Counted from the first letter of the stretch, positions 1 through 5,912 are shown. The stretch is DNA of 7,022 bases from JASFJH01 sp050117725 (GCA_050117725.1 JASFME010000120.1:1-7022), one strand, 5' to 3'. Numbers and translations are program-made. Notes: generated by a model not told the origin, from the letters alone.

Positions 1-1
1 T

Positions 2-1972
2 GACAGCTATAACAGTGGTCAGGTCTTTATCGATGATCGCGGCCACGACACGAGTGCAGACGCCGTGGTGGTCGGCATCGTCGTGCCGGTACGTGATGGG
101 CAGCAGGTTATCGGCATGCTGAAGATCAGCTTTACGCTCCGCGGTATTCTACAGGATGTCAGTGAACAGACGCAGAACACGAATGACCACCTTATGATAG
201 TGCGTAGTGATGGTTCTGTATTGTTCAATAGCAGTGACCAGCAATATCAATCCGAGATAGATCCCCCGATCAGAAACCATGTAATGCATTCCGCTATTGT
301 ACCCGCCAGGGAAAATGGTCGTGACGTGCTTTCTTCCCAGGCCAGGGTCGAGGCACCCCATGCCATCATGAGCCGCAGCCTCGATGCGCAGGGCGTGAAC
401 AGCGAGTCCTGGCAAGCCCGCGACTGGTATGTCATGTTACATACGGACCTGGAAACCGCCTATTTGCCGATCACGCGGTTTCATACCATAGCCGGACTGC
501 TGGTGTTGCTGATCCTCGGCATGGTTCTTGTCAGTGGCCTGCGCCTGGGTCACGTGTTGTCTGCACCACTGCAGAAATTGCAAAGCGGTATCGCACGGGT
601 CAGGCACGGCGCGCTGTACCACCGTGTCGATACCGATGCGGGCGGTGAAATCGGTGCGCTGGCAAATGACTTCAACGAAATGACCGCCGAGCTGGAAAAA
701 ACCCTGACATCACGCGAAGTCCTGAGACGCGAGATTCGATTACGTAAAGCGATCGAGGCCAGTCTGCGTGAAAGCGAACAGCGTTTTCGCGCCACCTTCG
801 AGCAGGCGGCGGTGGGTATCGCGCATGTCGGCCTCGATGGCCGCTGGCTCCGGGTCAACCAGCGTCTGTGCGAAATCGTCGGTTACCGCGAGGCGGAACT
901 GTTGGAGAGTACTTTCCAGGATATTACCTGTCCTGATGACCTTGATGCGGACCTCGTCCACAGTCAGCAACTGCTGGAAGGCAAGGCAGACAATTACACG
1001 CTGGAAAAGCGTTATATTCGTAAGAACGGTTCAGTTGTCTGGATTAACCTGACGGTAGCCATGGCGCGCAAGCCTGACGGCAGCCCCGACTACTTTATTT
1101 CCGTTATCGAGGACATTGACGAGAAAAAACACCTGCAGGAAAAGCTGCAGACTATGAACGAACGACTTGAGCAACGGGTGAGCGAACGCACGGCCGAGTT
1201 ATCCGCCAGCAAGCAACGCGTCGAACATACCTTGCAACAACTCTACCAGGCCGAACAACAGATGTTGCAGGCGGAGAAAATGGCCGCGATGGGGACCTTC
1301 GCTGCCGGTATTGCCCATGAGCTCAACAACCCGTTGACCGGTGTACTGAATTATGTGCAGTACACACGTGACAACATTGTCGACGAGAAGTTAAGAAGTT
1401 ACCTCGACAAGGCCGAACACAATACCCTGCGGGCCACAAAGGTCATACAGAACATGCTGAGCTATTCCCGGAAGTCGCAGACAGAAGTTCAGGAGACGGA
1501 TATAGCCAGAGCGATTGAACAAGCGGTAGAGATAATGCGTCCCGAACTCAACAAGGAACATATCGATATAGAACTGGAGCTGCAGCAGACATTGCCTTCG
1601 ATCAGGGCCAACACCGATACCCTGCAACAGATATTTATCAACCTCATGACCAATGCGCGCGACGCCATGGAGCAACAGGCGGATAAACGTATTGCTATTC
1701 GTGCCGTTGAAAAAGACGATTTTATACAGGTTTCGATTACGGATAACGGTAATGGCATTCCTGAAAATATCAGCAATCAGATATTTAATCCGTTTTTCAC
1801 CACGAAGGCACCCGGCAAAGGCACCGGGCTCGGCCTGGCGTTATGCCAACGTATTATCAGTAATCTCGGTGGCTCAATCAGTTATTGTAGTAATGAAGGC
1901 AGGGGCACGACATTTGATCTGTACATCCCCTTACAAAAAATGGTTAGCGAGGAGGCAGCCAACAATGCATAA
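2..1972 (+). CDS. Sensor histidine kinase, 5'-truncated by window edge (sensor-TM-HAMP-PAS-HisKA-HATPase)
   Basis: The reading frame is open from base 2 with no stop, so the true start and probably a first membrane segment lie upstream; 656 residues are visible. Bases 2 to about 485 encode a periplasmic sensor part; the pattern around V-F-I-D-D and the following P-V-R-D-G-Q-Q-V-I-G resembles the distal half of a dCACHE domain (inference). A hydrophobic segment (about 488-541) is followed by HAMP (about 557-706), a PAS/PAC domain (about 770-1130), a Gln/Glu-rich coiled coil, and HisKA with the phosphoacceptor in AHELNNPL (His codon 1316-1318). The ATPase domain shows the N box (Asn codon 1652-1654), the G1 box DNGNGIP (1742 on), the F box NPFFTTK and the G2 box GKGTGLGLAL (1814 on). 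All catalytic boxes are intact, so it should autophosphorylate at the inner membrane. The overlapping response regulator is its likely partner. No receiver or KaiB-like domain is visible inside it; the ligand cannot be told. Confidence 0.93.
   Translation, partial: DSYNSGQVFIDDRGHDTSADAVVVGIVVPVRDGQQVIGMLKISFTLRGILQDVSEQTQNTNDHLMIVRSDGSVLFNSSDQQYQSEIDPPIRNHVMHSAIVPARENGRDVLSSQARVEAPHAIMSRSLDAQGVNSESWQARDWYVMLHTDLETAYLPITRFHTIAGLLVLLILGMVLVSGLRLGHVLSAPLQKLQSGIARVRHGALYHRVDTDAGGEIGALANDFNEMTAELEKTLTSREVLRREIRLRKAIEASLRESEQRFRATFEQAAVGIAHVGLDGRWLRVNQRLCEIVGYREAELLESTFQDITCPDDLDADLVHSQQLLEGKADNYTLEKRYIRKNGSVVWINLTVAMARKPDGSPDYFISVIEDIDEKKHLQEKLQTMNERLEQRVSERTAELSASKQRVEHTLQQLYQAEQQMLQAEKMAAMGTFAAGIAHELNNPLTGVLNYVQYTRDNIVDEKLRSYLDKAEHNTLRATKVIQNMLSYSRKSQTEVQETDIARAIEQAVEIMRPELNKEHIDIELELQQTLPSIRANTDTLQQIFINLMTNARDAMEQQADKRIAIRAVEKDDFIQVSITDNGNGIPENISNQIFNPFFTTKAPGKGTGLGLALCQRIISNLGGSISYCSNEGRGTTFDLYIPLQKMVSEEAANNA
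1949..1955 (+). promoter_or_regulatory. Shine-Dalgarno for the response regulator gene
   Basis: GAGGAGG lies 9 bases before the ATG at 1965, inside the 3' end of the kinase gene. It fixes that ATG as the start, and with the 8-base overlap it suggests coupled translation of kinase and regulator. Confidence 0.75.
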
Positions 1973-2345
1973 AATACTGGTCATTGATGACGATGAGTCG
2001 GTCCGTGATGCGATTAGCCTGGCGCTTGAAAAGGAAGGCTATGCGATCGCAACGGCCGAGGACGGTGAGCAGGGCCTGGTAATGGCGGAAGAGAGCAAAC
2101 CGGACCTGGTGTTCCTGGATATCCGCATGCCGGGTATCGACGGTGTGGAGACGATGCGTCGGCTGTGTAAAATCTACCCCGATTTGAATATTTATATCGT
2201 CACGGCATTTTACGATGATTACCTTAAACCTCTCGCCGAGCTGTCGGATGATGGCTTTGATTTTGAAATCGTGCAGAAGCCGGTCGGGGCCGATCAGCTC
2301 CGCCAGCTTGCCAGCGGTGCTCTGCGCGGCCCGGGTATTGCGTAA
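1965..2345 (+). CDS. Single-domain response regulator (REC only)
   Basis: This 126-residue protein is a stand-alone receiver domain with no output domain. It has the acidic cluster D8-D9-D10, the phosphoacceptor Asp52 in F-L-D-I-R-M-P-G, the switch Thr80, and Lys105 in Q-K-P. The ATG at 1965 is preceded by a strong ribosome site and overlaps the kinase stop codon (ATGCATAA), so the two genes form one operon and a cognate pair is likely. Thr80 to Lys105 spans 25 residues, against 22 in CheY and Spo0F as I recall them, so the beta4-alpha4-beta5 region, normally the partner-binding face, is slightly enlarged. With no DNA-binding domain, its output must be a protein contact, a phosphorelay step or a phosphate sink. 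The KaiB-like protein encoded next is an obvious candidate partner, but this is inference. Confidence 0.93.
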   Translation: MHKILVIDDDESVRDAISLALEKEGYAIATAEDGEQGLVMAEESKPDLVFLDIRMPGIDGVETMRRLCKIYPDLNIYIVTAFYDDYLKPLAELSDDGFDFEIVQKPVGADQLRQLASGALRGPGIA

Positions 2346-2358
2346 CGGTCGACATATC

Positions 2359-2363
2359 AAGGA
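2359..2363 (+). promoter_or_regulatory. Shine-Dalgarno deciding the kaiB-like start
   Basis: AAGGA at 2359-2363 shares its last base with an in-frame ATG at 2363, so it cannot serve that codon. It stands 8 bases before the next in-frame ATG at 2372, which is therefore the preferred start. Confidence 0.6.
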
Positions 2364-2371
2364 TGAAAAAT

Positions 2372-2650
2372 ATGGAACAGTCTTATAACCTGAAGTTGTT
2401 TGTGGCAGGTGCCAACAGCAAGGCGCAGCAGATTCACAACGTTCTTGGCGAAGCCCTGGCGCGTGTCCTGAACGGTCACTATGATCTGGAACTCATTGAT
2501 GTACTGCTTGACCCGGACAGGGCCAGGCAATTCGGCGTGTTTGCGACGCCGACCCTGATCAGGGACCTGCCCGAACCGCTGCGCCGCGTGGTCGGCAAGC
2601 TCGATGATAAAGCCAGCGTGGCCATGGCGATTGAGTTACTCAGGCAATAG
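2372..2650 (+). CDS. kaiB: KaiB-family thioredoxin-fold protein
   Basis: The 92-residue product aligns without gaps, from memory, to cyanobacterial KaiB: Y-N-L-K-L-F-V-A-G near the N terminus, L-I-D-V-L at 41-45, F-A-T-P-T-L at 57-62 and P-L-R-R-V-V-G-K-L at 69-77. In cyanobacteria KaiB binds the KaiC ring after switching from a tetrameric ground fold to a thioredoxin-like fold, and competes with the kinase SasA. Here Ala86, Glu88 and Arg91 replace the Gly, Asp and Tyr that control this switch, so the protein may not behave as a clock KaiB. The start at 2372 is chosen from the ribosome site; an upstream in-frame ATG at 2363 would add three residues (MKN). The gene lies 26 bases after the response regulator and appears co-transcribed with the kinase pair. 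No kaiC is visible. Family assignment is firm; function is open. Confidence 0.88.
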   Translation: MEQSYNLKLFVAGANSKAQQIHNVLGEALARVLNGHYDLELIDVLLDPDRARQFGVFATPTLIRDLPEPLRRVVGKLDDKASVAMAIELLRQ

Positions 2651-2688
2651 ATTGCGGGTAAGTGACTGGCGCGCCACCCAGATTCCAC

Positions 2689-2694
2689 TACAAT
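2689..2694 (+). promoter_or_regulatory. Candidate -10 box of mnmG promoter
   Basis: TACAAT matches the sigma-70 -10 consensus at five of six positions and ends 8 bases before the mnmG ATG. Transcription would begin at or within a few bases of the start codon, and no Shine-Dalgarno is visible. A -35 box is unclear: GTGACT at 2662-2667 matches four of six bases but the spacing is 21. The same 11-mer CTACAATAGCG (2688-2698) recurs before rsmG, which supports a real element. Confidence 0.5.
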
Positions 2695-2702
2695 AGCGCC
2701 CC

Positions 2703-4580
2703 ATGCAGGTACACGACACATACGACGTGATTGTCATCGGCGGCGGCCACGCCGGCACCGAGGCCGCGCTCGCCGCGGCGCGTATGGGTGCGCGCACATT
2801 GCTGCTGACACATAACATCGACACCCTCGGCCAGATGAGCTGTAACCCGGCGATTGGCGGCATCGGCAAGGGCCACCTCGTCAAGGAGGTCGACGCGCTC
2901 GGCGGCCTGATGGCACACGCGATCGACAAAGCCGGTATCCAGTTCCGCATCCTCAATGCGCGCAAGGGCCCGGCCGTGCGTGCCACGCGCGCGCAGGCGG
3001 ACCGTGCCCTGTACAAACAGGCCGTGCGTGCCGCACTCGAAACCCGGCCGAACCTGTCACTGTTCCAGCAGGCCGTTGAAGACCTGATTGTCGAGGGTGA
3101 GCGCGTCACCGGCGTCGTCACGCAGATGGGCCTGAAATTCGCCGCGCGGGCGGTTGTGCTCACGGTCGGCACCTTTCTCGGCGGGCGGATCCATATCGGA
3201 GAGGCCAATTACCAGGGCGGCCGCGCCGGCGACCCGCCGGCCAATGCGCTCGCCACGCGCCTGCGCGAACTGCCGCTGCGCGTCGAGCGCCTGAAGACCG
3301 GCACACCACCGCGCATCGATGCACGCACGATTGATTTCAGCGACCTGAAGGCGCAGCCCGGTGATGTACCGGTGCCCGTGTTCTCGTTCATGGGCCATGC
3401 GAATGAGCACCCCGCGCAGGTCTGTTGCCACATCACCTATACGAATGCGCGCACGCATGACGCGATCCGCGCCGGCCTGGACCGTTCGCCGATGTATACG
3501 GGTGTCATCGAGGGCGTCGGCCCGCGTTACTGCCCCTCGATCGAGGACAAGGTGGTGCGCTTTGCCGATCGCGAGGCCCACCAGATTTTCATCGAACCGG
3601 AAGGCCTGACCACGCACGAGGTTTATCCGAATGGTATCTCGACGAGCCTGCCCTTCGATGTACAGGTCGATCTGGTGCGCTCGATCAAGGGTTTTGAAAA
3701 CGCGCACATCACCCGCCCAGGCTACGCGATTGAATATGATTTTTTCGACCCGCGTGATCTGAAACCGTCACTGGAAACCAAGGTCATTCACGGCCTGTTT
3801 TTCGCCGGCCAGATCAACGGCACGACGGGTTACGAAGAGGCAGCGGCACAGGGGCTGCTGGCCGGCATCAATGCGGCGCAGGCCGTGTTCGACAAGGATG
3901 CCTGGAGCCCGCGCCGTGACGAGGCCTATCTCGGCGTGCTCGTCGATGACCTGATCACGTGCGGCACGAACGAGCCGTACCGCATGTTTACCTCGCGCGC
4001 CGAGTACCGCCTCATGTTGCGCGAGGACAATGCCGACTTGCGCCTCACCGAAAAAGGCCGTGAACTCGGGCTGATCGACGATGCGCGCTGGCGGGCTTTC
4101 TGTGACAAGCGCGAGGCGATTGAAAAGGAAATCACGCGCCTGCAACAAACCGTGCTCAGGCCGGCGGATGTCAGCGAGACGGATGCGCAGCGCATCTTCG
4201 GCCAGGCCCTGGCCAGGGAGGCACGGCTTGCCGAGTTGTTACGCCGCCCGGACGTGACCTACGCGAATCTCACCACGCTGGCCCCCGCCGGCCCGGCGGT
4301 CAGTGACGACAAGGTCGCCGAACAGGTCGAGGTGCAGATCAAGTACGCCGGCTATATCGATCGCCAGCATGACGAGATCGAACGCCATCGCCGTCATGCC
4401 GAAACCAGCCTGCCTGTCGATCTCGATTATGCCGCCGTGCAGGGTCTTTCCAGCGAGGTACGGCAAAAATTCAGTCACGTGCGCCCGGCCACGATCGGTC
4501 AGGCGGCCCGGATCCCGGGTGTCACACCGGCCGCGATCTCACTGCTGCTCGTGCATCTGAAAAAGCAACGCGCCAGCTAG
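2703..4580 (+). CDS. mnmG: tRNA uridine-5-carboxymethylaminomethyl(34) synthesis enzyme MnmG (GidA)
   Basis: MnmG is an FAD enzyme that, with the GTPase MnmE, uses methylenetetrahydrofolate to build the cmnm5 (or nm5) group on wobble U34 of several tRNAs. The 625-residue product is full length (E. coli 629). Residues 9-20 form the dinucleotide-binding motif with G13-G-G15-H-A-G18. Cys47 in M-S-C-N-P-A-I-G-G and Cys277 in R-Y-C-P-S-I-E-D-K coincide in number with the functional cysteines of the E. coli enzyme. The second FAD motif G-Y-E-E-A-A-A-Q-G-L and the C-terminal MnmE/tRNA-binding helical domain, ending V-H-L-K-K-Q-R-A-S, are present. The chosen ATG gives the canonical N terminus a few residues before D-V-I-V-I-G-G-G. 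It begins 52 bases after the kaiB-like gene behind its own probable promoter. The partner gene mnmE is not in the window. GC content is much higher than in the distal half of the kinase gene. Confidence 0.98.
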   Translation: MQVHDTYDVIVIGGGHAGTEAALAAARMGARTLLLTHNIDTLGQMSCNPAIGGIGKGHLVKEVDALGGLMAHAIDKAGIQFRILNARKGPAVRATRAQADRALYKQAVRAALETRPNLSLFQQAVEDLIVEGERVTGVVTQMGLKFAARAVVLTVGTFLGGRIHIGEANYQGGRAGDPPANALATRLRELPLRVERLKTGTPPRIDARTIDFSDLKAQPGDVPVPVFSFMGHANEHPAQVCCHITYTNARTHDAIRAGLDRSPMYTGVIEGVGPRYCPSIEDKVVRFADREAHQIFIEPEGLTTHEVYPNGISTSLPFDVQVDLVRSIKGFENAHITRPGYAIEYDFFDPRDLKPSLETKVIHGLFFAGQINGTTGYEEAAAQGLLAGINAAQAVFDKDAWSPRRDEAYLGVLVDDLITCGTNEPYRMFTSRAEYRLMLREDNADLRLTEKGRELGLIDDARWRAFCDKREAIEKEITRLQQTVLRPADVSETDAQRIFGQALAREARLAELLRRPDVTYANLTTLAPAGPAVSDDKVAEQVEVQIKYAGYIDRQHDEIERHRRHAETSLPVDLDYAAVQGLSSEVRQKFSHVRPATIGQAARIPGVTPAAISLLLVHLKKQRAS

Positions 4581-4623
4581 TGGCGGATGTTGCGCGGCCG
4601 TGGGGAATCTTTTTGCCAGGTGC

Positions 4624-4691
4624 GGGTCGTAATACCTGTACGAACTACCAACAATAAACGACCCTCCTGCAGGGTCCCTTCAGGGAGGAGG
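4624..4691 (+). promoter_or_regulatory. Self-complementary leader before the DUF302 gene
   Basis: The 117-base mnmG-DUF302 gap contains several inverted repeats. GGGTCGT (4624-4630) is the exact reverse complement of ACGACCC (4658-4664). ACCCT (4661-4665) can instead pair with AGGGT (4671-4675) around a 5-base loop. CCTCC (4663-4667) is complementary to GGAGG in the ribosome site (4687-4691). These pairings exclude each other, so the leader could form alternative structures that hide or expose the ribosome site. I recognise no known riboswitch. No convincing promoter or terminator was found in this gap; a five-T run at 4610-4614 has no proper stem before it. Confidence 0.35.
4686..4691 (+). 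promoter_or_regulatory. Shine-Dalgarno for the DUF302 gene
   Basis: AGGAGG, a perfect core, stands 6 bases before the ATG at 4698. It selects this ATG over any upstream in-frame codon, and the resulting protein begins directly with a signal peptide. Confidence 0.8.
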
Positions 4692-4697
4692 TTCCCC

Positions 4698-5162
4698 ATG
4701 CGCAAGTTAGTTTTCACCATTGTCTTTTGCCTGTTAAGCCCGCTGGCACTGGCGGAAGGCCATGCCGGTAACGGCCTGGTTTCCATCAAGAGCCATCACA
4801 GCGTCAAGGTCACGCTGGATCGTCTCGAGGCCGCCCTCAAGGTGAAGGGCATTACCATCGTCACACGCTGGAGCCATGATGCCGGCGCCAGCAAGGCAGG
4901 GATCGCTCTGCGGCCGACCGAGTTGCTGATCTTCGGCAACCCGAAGCTCGGCAGCCACATGTTCACGAGCGAGCAGACGGCCGGTATCGACCTGCCGATG
5001 AAGGCACTGGCCTGGCAGGATGAAAAGGGTCAGGTCTGGTTGAGCTATAACGATCCGCAGTACATTGCCGATCGGCACGGCATCCAGGACCGGCCGGAGA
5101 TCGTGAAGAAGATGAGCGGCGCGCTCGGCAAGTTGACTGCCAAGGCCACGGCGAAAGAGTAA
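4698..5162 (+). CDS. Exported DUF302 domain protein
   Basis: The product has 154 residues. The N terminus M-R-K-L-V-F-T-I-V-F-C-L-L-S-P-L-A-L-A is a Sec signal peptide with a likely signal peptidase I site after A-L-A (residue 19); Cys11 is not in a lipobox. The mature part matches DUF302: H-S-V-K-V-T-L-D-R-L-E-A-A-L near its start, then the family signatures L-R-P-T-E-L-L-I-F-G-N-P-K-L-G and I-D-L-P-M-K-A-L-A-W, then V-W-L-S-Y-N-D-P with R-H-G-I after it. A Lys/Ala-rich tail follows. The molecular function of the family is not established; a periplasmic location is inferred from the signal peptide. The gene sits between mnmG and rsmG, which are often adjacent in relatives, so it is probably an insertion into that pair. 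An upstream in-frame ATG at 4587 would bury the signal peptide 37 residues in and has no ribosome site. Confidence 0.88.
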   Translation: MRKLVFTIVFCLLSPLALAEGHAGNGLVSIKSHHSVKVTLDRLEAALKVKGITIVTRWSHDAGASKAGIALRPTELLIFGNPKLGSHMFTSEQTAGIDLPMKALAWQDEKGQVWLSYNDPQYIADRHGIQDRPEIVKKMSGALGKLTAKATAKE

Positions 5163-5182
5163 GTACTCACTTTGTCTTTTTT
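5157..5182 (+). terminator. Weak candidate intrinsic terminator after the DUF302 gene
   Basis: GAGT (5157-5160) pairs with ACTC (5165-5168) around a 4-base loop, and flanking AAA can pair with TTT (5171-5173) across a small bulge. Six T follow at 5177-5182. The stem is short and AT-rich and overlaps the stop codon, so termination would be inefficient at best. The position fits with rsmG having its own promoter. Confidence 0.25.
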
Positions 5183-5185
5183 ACA

Positions 5186-5214
5186 CGACATGCCGCTACA
5201 ATAGCGGCATGTCG
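5186..5214. repeat. Perfect 12-bp inverted repeat spanning the rsmG start
   Basis: CGACATGCCGCT (5186-5197) is the exact reverse complement of AGCGGCATGTCG (5203-5214), separated by the 5-base loop ACAAT. The right arm contains the rsmG ATG (5209-5211) and the candidate -10 box spans the loop. It is not followed by a T run on either strand, so it is not a normal terminator. It could be an operator on DNA, or a start-hiding hairpin on any transcript that reads through from upstream. Confidence 0.85.
5197..5202 (+). promoter_or_regulatory. Candidate -10 box of rsmG promoter
   Basis: TACAAT ends 6 bases before the rsmG ATG, so initiation at the usual distance would fall on or beside the A of the start codon, giving a leaderless mRNA. 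TTGTCT at 5172-5177 matches the -35 consensus at four of six bases with 19-base spacing. The 11-mer CTACAATAGCG (5196-5206) is shared with mnmG. No Shine-Dalgarno is visible. Confidence 0.5.
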
Positions 5215-5832
5215 CTTTCCGATTCTCTGCAAGATGGGCTCGCACAGCTCGGCTGCGCGCTCGGTGCCGCCCAGCAACAGCAGCTGCTCGAGTACCTCGC
5301 GCTGCTCGACAAATGGAACCGGGCCTATAACCTGACTGCGGTCCGTGTCCCGGCCGACATGGTGCCACAGCATCTGCTCGACAGCCTGAGCATCCGGCCG
5401 TATCTGTACGGCGAGCATGTGCTTGATGTGGGCACCGGCGCGGGCCTGCCCGGAATCCCGCTGGCCGTGGCCGAGCCGGACAGGCAATTCGTGCTGCTCG
5501 ACAGCAACGGCAAGAAAACCCGTTTCGTGCTGCAGGCGGCAGCCACGCTCGGCCTGCACAATGTCGAGGTCGTGCATGGCCGCATCGAGGGTTACGAGGC
5601 GGCGCAACCCTTTGACACGATTATGTCCCGCGCCTTCGCGACACTGGCCGATTTTATTAACGGCTGCGCGCACCTGCTTGCGCCGCACGGCCACCTGCTG
5701 GCCATGAAAGGCAAGCACCCGGCGGATGAACTGGCACAGCTGCCCGGGGGCTGGCAATGCATGGCCGAACACGAGCTCGCGGTGCCGGGTATCGCGGCGG
5801 AACGCCGCGTGCTGGAGATATTCAGAATATAG
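5209..5832 (+). CDS. rsmG: 16S rRNA (guanine(527)-N7)-methyltransferase RsmG (GidB)
   Basis: RsmG uses S-adenosylmethionine to methylate N7 of G527 in the 530 loop of 16S rRNA; loss of the E. coli enzyme gives low-level streptomycin resistance. The 207-residue length equals that of E. coli RsmG. Family hallmarks are K-W-N-R-A-Y-N-L-T-A (35-44), H-L-L-D-S-L (55-60), the SAM-binding motif I V-L-D-V-G-T-G-A-G-L-P-G-I-P-L-A (71-86), the acidic end of the next strand in L-L-D-S-N-G-K-K (97-103) and S-R-A-F-A (140-144). The ATG at 5209 gives the normal N terminus. The start lies inside a perfect inverted repeat with a probable promoter in its loop, 46 bases after the DUF302 gene. parA follows after 81 bases. 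Confidence 0.97.
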   Translation: MSLSDSLQDGLAQLGCALGAAQQQQLLEYLALLDKWNRAYNLTAVRVPADMVPQHLLDSLSIRPYLYGEHVLDVGTGAGLPGIPLAVAEPDRQFVLLDSNGKKTRFVLQAAATLGLHNVEVVHGRIEGYEAAQPFDTIMSRAFATLADFINGCAHLLAPHGHLLAMKGKHPADELAQLPGGWQCMAEHELAVPGIAAERRVLEIFRI

Positions 5833-5896
5833 TGCACGTCTGACTTGCAACTTGGCCCGCAGATCAGGACACTAGACGGCCCTGTGCAATACAAGA

Positions 5897-5912
5897 GTGT
5901 TTGGTAAAACAC
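5897..5912. repeat. 6-bp inverted repeat just before the parA start
   Basis: GTGTTT (5897-5902) and AAACAC (5907-5912) are perfect reverse complements around the 4-base loop GGTA, ending one base before the parA ATG. There is no Shine-Dalgarno in this position. The arms recall the TGTTT/AAACA ends of the consensus parS site, but the central CACGTG is missing and the spacing is 4 instead of 6, so I do not call it parS. It may be an operator, or a chance hairpin. Confidence 0.4.

Noticed and set aside
65..1972. Kinase gene starting at the GTG at 65
   Set aside because: The frame stays open to base 2 with sensible sensor-domain sequence before 65 and no ribosome site there, so the gene begins upstream of the window.
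2667..2676. Self-complementary TGGCGCGCCA before mnmG
   Set aside because: A 10-bp GC palindrome is common in DNA of this composition and has no loop or T run, so there is no reason to call it an operator or terminator.
3057..3707. Long minus-strand open frame inside mnmG
   Set aside because: It is fully antisense to the conserved MnmG coding sequence and shows no recognisable domain.
4565..4614. Terminator after mnmG: GCAAC/GTTGC and CGCC/GGCG stem with a later T run
   Set aside because: The T run at 4610-4614 starts 16 bases after the stem, too far for intrinsic termination, and the left arm is coding sequence.
5897..5912. Possible parS centromere site
   Set aside because: Only the outer TGTTT/AAACA resemble the consensus; the central CACGTG is absent and the spacing is two bases short. 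No other parS-like 16-mer was seen in the window.
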